From: Deltaproteobacteria bacterium
GTDB lineage: Bacteria > Desulfobacterota > GWC2-55-46 > UBA9637 > GWC2-42-11
Direction of reading: 5' to 3'
NCBI GenBank assembly: GCA_016223005.1
Contig: JACRPW010000025.1
Coordinates: forward strand, 1-62,488
DNA: 62,488 nt
Both the position numbers and the translations under genes were made by a program. A model generated the notes under the pieces. The model made no database searches. It was not told where the DNA came from and was given only the letters and a program-made list of their open reading frames with translations. Each line of letters begins with the position of its first letter. Positions within the stretch are counted from its first letter, which is position 1. Shown piece after piece: positions 57,669 through 62,488 of this stretch.

Positions 57669-59027
57669 CTATTTTACCAACCGGTTTTTAAGAGATTCCA
57701 CAGTTTGTTTTAAATCAGGGTTATTATTCATATTCTCTTTTAATTTTTTATGGGCATAAATTACTGTGGAATGGTCCTTTCCTCCAAAAGACTCTCCTAT
57801 GGCAGGAAATGATGCCTTTGTATATTCTCTTGCCATATACATGGCAATCTGTCTTGGCATAGCAATATTATTAGGTCTTCTTTTAGAGCGCAAGTCAGAC
57901 ACATTGATATTAAAGAAGTTTGCCACAACCTTCTGCACATCTTCAATAGTTAAAATCTTATGACCTTTATCTACGATAATATTTTTTAAGGTATCTTTTA
58001 CCATGCTTATATTTATCTCTTTACCAGAAAGAGAAGATACTGCACCAACCCTGATTAAATATCCTTCAAGTTCACGAATATTTGAACTGCTTATAGATGC
58101 AAGATATTCAACCACATCTTCTGATAATATAATACCGTGTTCCTCTGCCTTTTTTTTAAGTATCGCAATCTTGACCTCCGTAGGCGGCGGCTGAATATCT
58201 GCTATAAGCCCCCATGCAAGCCTGGATCTTAATCGTTCGTCAAGCCCCGTGATGTCTTTTGGGAAGCGGTCGCTGCTTAAAACTATTTGGCGGTGGGATT
58301 CGTATAGGGTGTTAAATGTGTGAAAAAACTCCTCCTGTGTTCCCTCTTTACCTGTCCAGAACTGAACATCATCTATCAGAAGGATAGATGCATTTCTGAG
58401 TTTATTCTTAAAATCAGTCATTTTTTCATGTCTTACAGAACTTATAAACTCATTTCTGAACCTTTCGGATGTATAATAGTAAGCCCTTGCAGAGGGATTA
58501 TTATGAATAACCATATTCCCTATTGCCTGAAGCAGATGTGTCTTGCCCAGACCTGCACCGCTGTATAAAAATAAGGGATTATATTTACTGGAAAGATGGT
58601 TTGCCACAGCAAAACACGCTGCATGTGCAAACTCATTATTACTACCAACAACAAAATTATTAAAGGTATATTTTTGGGAAAGACCTGCCTCTTTCACTAT
58701 CTTTTCTGCAACGATGTTAACGACAGGTAAAGACTGCCTTTTGTCTATAATGGGCAGATTACCCTTGAATATTGATATTGAGCCTTTATCTTTTCCTATA
58801 CGCCAGACTATAGAATATTCCCTTCTGGTCGCTTCTTGCAGAGAACTCAGTATCAGGTTATTGTAGTTATCTTTTAGCCACTCAAGGAAAAACCTATTTG
58901 GGACCTCCAGTTCAATGGATGTTTCATTTGCCCCTAACTGTTTTATAGGTTTAAACCATGTGTTAAGAATTTGCAGATTGATATGGTTCTTTATTACAGA
59001 CAGTGTATTTTGCCAGATATCTTTCAT
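57669..59027 (-). CDS. dnaA: chromosomal replication initiator DnaA
   Basis: 452 residues from ATG 59027 (MKDIWQNTLSVIKNHIN). The open frame extends to 59120, but that part contains DnaA boxes and does not look like protein. Domains: DnaA_N; AAA+ with Walker A YSGAGLGKTHLLQAIG and Walker B ASILLIDDVQF; the sensor region GLDERLRSRLAWGL; and C-terminal box-binding domain with DHSTVIYAHKKL. No clear ribosome site. Confidence 0.97.
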   Translation of the reverse strand: MKDIWQNTLSVIKNHINLQILNTWFKPIKQLGANETSIELEVPNRFFLEWLKDNYNNLILSSLQEATRREYSIVWRIGKDKGSISIFKGNLPIIDKRQSLPVVNIVAEKIVKEAGLSQKYTFNNFVVGSNNEFAHAACFAVANHLSSKYNPLFLYSGAGLGKTHLLQAIGNMVIHNNPSARAYYYTSERFRNEFISSVRHEKMTDFKNKLRNASILLIDDVQFWTGKEGTQEEFFHTFNTLYESHRQIVLSSDRFPKDITGLDERLRSRLAWGLIADIQPPPTEVKIAILKKKAEEHGIILSEDVVEYLASISSSNIRELEGYLIRVGAVSSLSGKEINISMVKDTLKNIIVDKGHKILTIEDVQKVVANFFNINVSDLRSKRRPNNIAMPRQIAMYMAREYTKASFPAIGESFGGKDHSTVIYAHKKLKENMNNNPDLKQTVESLKNRLVK

Positions 59028-59040
59028 AGAAATAGTTTGG

Positions 59041-59072
59041 TTATACACAGGGCTATCAACACCTGTGAATAA
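59041..59072. promoter_or_regulatory. DnaA-box cluster upstream of dnaA
   Basis: TTATACACA (59041-59049, plus), CTATCAACA (59053-59061, plus, one mismatch) and TTATTCACA (59064-59072, minus). Consensus TTATNCACA. They are 14 bases from the dnaA ATG, so they serve dnaA autoregulation and/or oriC. Confidence 0.8.
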
Positions 59073-59161
59073 GTTATTTTGGATGAACGGCAATTTAACA
59101 AAGGGTAAGAGATATTTCAAGAGATATTTTAAATATTATGTAGAGGCTTATAATCTGACAG

Positions 59162-59595
59162 TTACATTGCATATTCAGACAATGGTTTTCTTACTATAGC
59201 CTCCTGCCATCTCCTGCCGTTATCCGTAGATACTTCAACTTTATGCCCTGCCATAATGCATTTACCACAGCATTGCCTCCAACATTATTTCCAATGCATA
59301 TTGTTATATACTCTGAATAGGGCGGAGGTGTCAGTATATCATCAAATGAAAGCAGGACAGGTTTTTCAACAAGCCCGCTGACCTCCAGATGCCATGACTT
59401 TATATCAACATCAGGTGTGTTATTAGATGACTGGACATAAAAATCTTTAGTACGGGTGACTTCATGCAATACCTTTTCCTGTTTTCTGAAAAATCTTTGA
59501 AGGTAAGACTAGGCAGGGGCATCTCTTGTGAACAGCAATGTAGAACCGATAGATAATACCCCTGCCCTTAAGAAGTCTCCTCCGTTTGAATCTAT
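59162..59595 (-). pseudogene. Sulfite oxidase-like (SoxC/YedY superfamily) molybdoenzyme, decayed
   Basis: Parts of one gene in three frames. GGDFLRAGVLSIGSTLLF looks like a Tat signal whose twin Arg changed to Gly-Gly. Then PLPSLTFKDFSENRKR; then VLHEVTRTKDFYVQSSNNTP and LEVSGLVEKPVLLSFDDIL, with the molybdenum-site region ICIGNNVGGNAVVNALWQGI. After that most of the central domain is missing, and the frame jumps to VEVSTDNGRRWQEAIVRKPL of the dimerisation domain. An in-frame TAG and the would-be start ATA confirm decay. It directly follows the rhodanese gene. Confidence 0.8.
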
Positions 59596-59924
59596 TTTCT
59601 TTCAACAGGATAGCCTTTCTTGAACCATGGGTCAAAACCCCCAAGGAGTGCCTTTGCATCCCTAAAGCCATTTCCTATAAGGATTTGTGCCGCACGGGCA
59701 CTTGAATGCTCGGCTGTTCAGGTGCAGTAGGTGACAGCGTCTTTATCCTTTGGCAGGTCTTTTGCCGCTGCCTCCAGTTTATCCATCTCAATCCTGATTG
59801 CGCCCTTTATCTTATGCGGACTTTGTGTATAGACGGTAGGGTTTCTCACATCAATAATTATACAGTCTTCCTTTCTGTCAATCTTCTGTTTGAGTTCTTC
59901 TTTTGTTATTCTTTTGACTTCCAT
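59592..59924 (-). CDS. rhodanese domain protein, probable selenoprotein
   Basis: 110 codons from ATG 59924 to TAG 59592, with an in-frame TGA at 59720-59718 (codon 69). Before it: RITKEELKQKIDRKEDCIII and DVRNPTVYTQSPHKIKGAI, ending VTYCT. After it: TAEHSSARAAQILIGNGFRD and AKALLGGFDPWFKKGYPVER. Both halves are one uninterrupted rhodanese fold, and TGA stands where relatives have the second Cys of YC-x-C-P-N-E. With selA in the genome, decoding as Sec (C67-T-U69) is the simplest reading; a hairpin fitting a bacterial SECIS follows. The alternative, a plain nonsense mutation, is not excluded because the next gene is decayed. Rhodanese-related selenoproteins are known in bacteria. Confidence 0.72.
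59687..59720 (-). ncRNA. Candidate bacterial SECIS element
   Basis: After UGA there are 16 bases, then GUGCC-CGUGC-GGCAC: a perfect 5-bp stem with a 5-base loop. The loop starts 21 bases after UGA and has G at position 2. Both fit the usual bacterial SECIS limits (UGA-to-loop distance of about 16-37 bases, G among the first two loop bases). The fold is by eye. Confidence 0.6.
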
Positions 59925-59942
59925 AGATTATCACCCCCGTCA

Positions 59943-60530
59943 TTATTTTTTTAATGATTCAAGCCTCTTTTCGCAGACATTCCAGTCTATGTTCTTCATA
60001 AATGCCTCAATATACAGCGGCCTTTTTACACCGTAGTCTATTACATAAGCATGCTCATACACATCCATCACAAGAATTGGTTTAACACAGCATGGGACTA
60101 ATCCGTTATGTGCATCAAGGCAGTAGTTATGAATCTTCCCATCGTACTCACAATAACCCAGTAGCACCCATCCTCTTGCAGCCATGCCGCATGCCTTGAA
60201 GTCTTCCTGCCACTTTTCAAATAAGCCGAATTCCTGAGATATAAGGTCAGATAGTTCACCTGTGGGTTTGGTCCCTTTACCGCCGAGGTTTTCAAAATAT
60301 AATTCATGGAGAACCACACCGTTCAGTGCAAAAGACTCATCTGCCTTTAATGCCCTAAAATCACTGAATATCTGATTTGCCTTGCTCTTATCCACAGTCT
60401 TAAGCCTTTGCTCAATCTCATTCAGTTTATTTACATACCCAACATAAAGTATATCTCTGTGCTGAGAAATTTGATTATCTGATATACTGTCAAGGTTTTT
60501 TAAATCAAATTTTTTTGGTTGGTGTGCCAT
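59943..60530 (-). CDS. Fe/Mn superoxide dismutase family protein
   Basis: 195 residues. Metal ligands: His in ISQHRDILYVGY, His in NGVVLHELYFENLGG, and Asp/His in VMDVYEHAYVIDYG. Cytoplasmic, no signal peptide. The W of the usual DVWEHAY is Tyr here. Cys-rich patch LVPCCVKPIL is not usual for the family. AAGGAGG precedes the ATG. Divergent in detail from classical SODs, so catalytic activity is likely but not certain. Confidence 0.88.
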   Translation of the reverse strand: MAHQPKKFDLKNLDSISDNQISQHRDILYVGYVNKLNEIEQRLKTVDKSKANQIFSDFRALKADESFALNGVVLHELYFENLGGKGTKPTGELSDLISQEFGLFEKWQEDFKACGMAARGWVLLGYCEYDGKIHNYCLDAHNGLVPCCVKPILVMDVYEHAYVIDYGVKRPLYIEAFMKNIDWNVCEKRLESLKK

Positions 60531-60586
60531 TTCAATCCTCCTTTTCAGAACGAATGATTATGAATATAATTATCCCAAATAATGAG

Positions 60587-60606
60587 TGAACAATAAAATA
60601 TGTTCA
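60587..60606. promoter_or_regulatory. Inverted repeat upstream of sod
   Basis: TGAACA and TGTTCA separated by eight bases (ATAAAATA). About 57 bases before the sod ATG. A possible operator or part of the promoter. Confidence 0.4.
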
Positions 60607-61033
60607 TGTGTTCCTGAAGCGACTGTTAAATTTCCCATTTTCCACGGGAGCGAAAAGTGAAGAGCGTAAAGTGAAAAACTAATGTGTCCTTGTTTTTCGT
60701 TTTTCATTTAAATAAGAAATATATGGTCATATTTTCGTGTATAATTTAAATTTAATTATAGCACATAGTTTTGAACATGGCAAAAAGGTATTAGCAAAGG
60801 GGTAAAATGTCAGTAAAATGTTAACTAAAAAGAACGGTCAAAGCCCTTACTTTGTTGGATATAAGAAACATAGATTACGCCTATGGCTAAAGATAAAAGG
60901 TAAAAACCTTATGATACCTCTTAAATGAATTGTCCCTTCATATAGATATAGTTGCCTGTCTGCCGACAGGCAGGAATGACTTTAGACTTTTAAAAAAATG
61001 GAATTTTTAGTTTTTTTCGGAACAGTATCTAAT
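60607..61033. repeat. Intergenic region with repeats and gene debris
   Basis: A heptad-type fold-back at 60648-60712 (GGAGCGAAAAGTGAAGAGCG ... TTGTTTTTCGTTTTTC) resembles the interior of the element at 55407-55552. Family E palindrome CCTGTCTGCCGACAGGCAGG at 60955-60974. A 36-codon open frame on the plus strand, 60818-60928 (GQSPYFVGYKKHRLRLW), may be a transposase crumb. No RNA gene recognised. Confidence 0.55.
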
Positions 61034-61153
61034 ATGAAAAATAGATTGGGAGATGGACATGTTTTACAGACTGAAAAAATTTTATGGAAGGCAGTTAAAG
61101 AAAATATTGAGTTTTTAAAAAGAGAGGTTTTGCCGCTGGTGAGTTCAAAATGA
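61034..61153 (+). pseudogene. Possible C-terminal fragment of a HepT/DUF86-like protein
   Basis: 39 residues: MKNRLGDGHVLQTEKILWKA, then VKENIEFLKREVLPLVSSK. The pattern (RN..-HG..-.....W......I..L...) recalls the C-terminus of HepT/DUF86 toxins with the HG changed to DGH. The rest of the gene is absent. Low certainty. Confidence 0.3.
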
Positions 61154-61801
61154 TTACATCATTGGACACTTGTTGCACAATGGTTTTTTATTTTTACAGA
61201 AGTCTTTCCCAAGTCTTACAATCAGGGCGTGGTATTCATTAAACAACTTTACCTCATGCGGAAGGTTCCCCATAAAGACTTTTTGAATTTCCTCATAGTC
61301 TGCCTCCTTGTCAATAATCATGTGCCTTGAAAATATCCGTTGTGTGTACGCATCAACAACAAATACAGGATGATTGCCTGCATAGAGCAGGATTGAATCT
61401 GCTGTTTCGGGACCAATACCATTAACCAAGAGAAGTCCCTTTCTTAAAAAATCTGCCCTTTTCTTAAAGAGTCTGTCCAGACTCCCGCCGTATTCATCAA
61501 ATAGATAATTTAAAAAATGTTTAAGCCTCTTTGCCTTTATGTTGAAATAACCTGCAGGTTTTATGAGTTTGGCAAGTTCGTCCTGACTCAAATCATGCAT
61601 TCTTTTTGGTGTAAGGGCTCCTGCCTTTTTTAGATTTTTAATTGCCTTTTCAACATTTGTCCATGCGGTATTCTGGGTTAAGATTGCACCCACAATAATC
61701 TCAAACTGCGTTTCTCCCGGCCACCAATGTTGTTTGCCAAAGGCTTTAAAGAGTTTATGGTAGGTCTTTTTAAGGGTGTCGGATAAAGTTTTATTCTTCA
61801 T
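61154..61801 (-). CDS. endonuclease III-like HhH-GPD DNA glycosylase
   Basis: 215 residues. HhH motif LLLVNGIGPETADSILLYAG with the catalytic Asp in VFVVDAYTQRI, and the helix TQFEIIVGAILTQNTAW. The C-terminal iron-sulfur loop has C-x6-C-x2-C (CKNKKPLCNKCPMM) and then stops, so the fourth ligand Cys of a 4Fe-4S cluster is missing. Either the last residues were lost or the cluster is not formed. It lacks the Lys of bifunctional Nth in the usual place, so this is the 'endonuclease III related' subfamily. Base excision repair role likely. Confidence 0.88.
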   Translation of the reverse strand: MKNKTLSDTLKKTYHKLFKAFGKQHWWPGETQFEIIVGAILTQNTAWTNVEKAIKNLKKAGALTPKRMHDLSQDELAKLIKPAGYFNIKAKRLKHFLNYLFDEYGGSLDRLFKKRADFLRKGLLLVNGIGPETADSILLYAGNHPVFVVDAYTQRIFSRHMIIDKEADYEEIQKVFMGNLPHEVKLFNEYHALIVRLGKDFCKNKKPLCNKCPMM

Positions 61802-61828
61802 TGGCTATGGTCAATAAAACCCACACGA

Positions 61829-61886
61829 GCTGTTGGCTCACCTGTCTGCGTGTGAACACACACAGGCAGGCAAAGGGGGATGAAAA
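61829..61886. repeat. Repeat family F copy split by a family E element
   Basis: CACACGAGCTGTTGGCTCAC ... AAAGGGGGATGAAAAA as at 55374, but with CTGTCTGCGTGTG and CACACACAGGCAG inserted between the halves. A nested insertion. Confidence 0.65.
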
Positions 61887-61913
61887 AGGGATTACGGTAA
61901 AAGCCGTAACCCC
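61883..61913 (-). terminator. Intrinsic terminator after the tRNA genes
   Basis: On the minus strand GGGGTTACGGC-TTTT-ACCGTAATCCC (61913-61888) followed by five T. On the plus strand the same stem is followed by TTAATTTTTTT, so it may work both ways. Eleven bases downstream of tRNA-Glu. Confidence 0.8.
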
Positions 61914-61923
61914 TTAATTTTTT

Positions 61924-61999
61924 TGGCGTCCCCACGGGGATTCGAACCCCGGTTACCGCCGTGAAAGGGCGGTGTCCTTGGCCTCTAGACGATGGGGAC
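61924..61999 (-). tRNA. tRNA-Glu (UUC)
   Basis: 76 bases including encoded CCA. GTCCCCA acceptor strand, D-arm, anticodon loop CTTTCAC with anticodon TTC, T-loop GGTTCGAATCC. Complete cloverleaf. Confidence 0.97.
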
Positions 62000-62008
62000 T
62001 TTAAAGAC

Positions 62009-62077
62009 AGTCAAGAGTCATAAGTCAGAGGTGAAAAGAAATTACTCCTGATTCTTGACGCCTCACTTTTGACTTTT
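62009..62077. repeat. Heptad fold-back between the two tRNA genes
   Basis: AGTCAAG/AGTCATA/AGTCAGA on the left and TGATTCT/TGACGCC/TCACTTT/TGACTTT on the right, period 7, arms self-complementary. It separates two genes that are probably co-transcribed. Confidence 0.85.
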
Positions 62078-62080
62078 TCT

Positions 62081-62156
62081 TGGTGAGCCGCCCGGGACTC
62101 GAACCCGGGGCCCACGCCTTAAAAGGGCGTTGCTCTACCAACTGAGCTAGCGGCTC
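62081..62156 (-). tRNA. tRNA-Lys (UUU)
   Basis: 76 bases including encoded CCA. GAGCCGC acceptor strand, anticodon loop CTTTTAA with anticodon TTT, T-loop GGTTCGAGTCC. Complete cloverleaf. Upstream of tRNA-Glu in the same direction. Confidence 0.97.
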
Positions 62157-62188
62157 AATGTAAAATGATACCTTAACCTATCGTTTTT

Positions 62189-62217
62189 TTAAATCATTTT
62201 TTATTAGAAATTGTCAA
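62189..62217 (-). promoter_or_regulatory. Possible tRNA operon promoter
   Basis: TTGACA on the minus strand (62217-62212), 17-base spacer, weak -10 ATTTAA (62194-62189). About 35 bases before tRNA-Lys. Confidence 0.35.
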
Positions 62218-62323
62218 GGTTTTTTACTGCTGAACAGAATATTTCAGGGTATTAAGTCATTATTGACATTTAGGGGACAGGTTAGTAAGATTATTTAATC
62301 TGCGTGACGGGCAAATAAAAATT

Positions 62324-62488
62324 ATGCAAAAAGAAGCAAAAGCAAGAATTAAAAGCAATGAGTTGCTTCAAAATGCCGGTTGGAGATTTTTTGATGGCAA
62401 AAACGGAAAAGCAAATATTGTTTTAGAAAATAACGCCAAAATCAACACCCCCCTTAAATCCCCCCTTGATAAGGGGGAAAATTGGGGT
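62324..62488 (+). CDS. HsdR-like type I restriction endonuclease subunit, first 55 codons
   Basis: Partial gene running off the right edge. MQKEAKARIKSNELLQNAGW, then RFFDGKNGKANIVLEN is the N-terminus of EcoEI-type HsdR subunits (KEA.AR..IN..L..AGW....). After ENNAKI the frame enters a CCCCCTTAAATCCCCCC-type repeat (62447-62487) encoding NTPLKSPLDKGENWG, so the native sequence is interrupted or extended here. Whether the gene is intact beyond the edge is not visible. No strong ribosome site. Confidence 0.65.
   Translation, partial: MQKEAKARIKSNELLQNAGWRFFDGKNGKANIVLENNAKINTPLKSPLDKGENWG
62447..62487. repeat. CCCCCTT / AAGGGGG palindromic repeat in hsdR-like gene
   Basis: ACCCCCCTTAAATCCCCCCT, then TGATAAGGGGG and AAAATTGGGG. 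A common type of dispersed bacterial palindrome, here translated in frame. Confidence 0.75.

Noticed and set aside
59028-59120. N-terminal extension of DnaA from a TTG at 59120
   Set aside because: That stretch contains the DnaA boxes, and MKDIWQNTL is the normal DnaA start.
59192-59469. Intact small gene of 91 residues
   Set aside because: It is the middle part of the decayed sulfite oxidase-like gene; both neighbouring parts are in other frames.
59592-59671. Separate gene of 69 residues at 59462-59671
   Set aside because: It is an out-of-frame reading across the rhodanese 3' half and the sulfite oxidase-like pseudogene.
62081-62156. tRNA-Sec
   Set aside because: Standard 76-base tRNA with anticodon TTT; tRNA-Sec would have TCA and longer acceptor and variable arms. 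selC is not in this window.

Overview
The window reads as chromosomal DNA of an uncultivated, Gram-negative, anaerobic or microaerophilic bacterium of the broad deltaproteobacterial/Nitrospirota type. The clues are an NrfD-type membrane redox module, a sigma-54 two-component system, an octaheme cytochrome c, tandem DUF507 genes, a DHH-CBS-tRNA nucleotidyltransferase fusion, a monomeric isocitrate dehydrogenase, selenocysteine machinery (SelA) and RodZ. The phylum cannot be fixed from the sequence alone.

Layout. 1-4691: an NrfD/ferredoxin/lipoprotein redox operon behind a candidate sigma-54 promoter with two upstream activator sites, next to an NtrC-type regulator and its sensor kinase. 5023-17321: cysteine-desulfurase-like protein, tsaD, rsmA, a nucleotide-sugar cluster (a UDP-glucuronate decarboxylase-type epimerase interrupted by an intein, a second epimerase, ugd), a tRNA nucleotidyltransferase fusion, selA and queC. 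17422-28860: CIRCE-controlled groES-groEL, then housekeeping genes (yggU, yggT, proC, yggS, SpoIIM-like), Trk/Ktr potassium uptake, pgi and argD-argF. 28940-30197: a graveyard with an IS200-type element and a broken AbiE-like toxin-antitoxin pair. 30198-48308: carA, an exchanger, icd behind a ZTP-type riboswitch, rodZ, dgt, rdgB-rph, ileS, DUF445 and DUF507 genes, and a split AsmA-like gene. 48352-50768: octaheme cytochrome and chrB. 50953-59072: the replication-origin neighbourhood (mnmG-rsmG-parA-parB-bactofilin, dnaN-dnaA, two parS palindromes, a DnaA-box cluster). 59162-62488: a decayed sulfite-oxidase-like gene, a probable selenoprotein rhodanese, superoxide dismutase, an endonuclease III-like gene, tRNA-Lys and tRNA-Glu, and the first codons of an hsdR-like gene.

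Four observations stand out. (1) A rhodanese has an in-frame TGA where relatives carry the second Cys of a Cys-x-Cys active site, followed by a hairpin that fits a bacterial SECIS; selA is in the same window. (2) A ZTP (pfl) riboswitch with an overlapping intrinsic terminator lies ahead of icd, a target outside the one-carbon/purine genes usually linked to it. (3) A full-length intein with a LAGLIDADG domain sits beside the catalytic Tyr-x3-Lys motif of a nucleotide-sugar decarboxylase. (4) The DNA is littered with short repeats: heptanucleotide-phased arrays whose unit differs from locus to locus, and several palindromic families. They enter coding genes in frame, provide stop codons and a signal peptide, and nest inside one another.

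Genes work together in recognisable modules: UDP-glucose to UDP-glucuronate to UDP-xylose (Ugd, then the intein-bearing decarboxylase); selenium use (SelA, possibly the class V aminotransferase, the Sec rhodanese); envelope shape (RodZ, bactofilin); arginine and pyrimidine precursors (ArgF, ArgD, CarA); chromosome replication and segregation (DnaA, DnaN, ParA, ParB).
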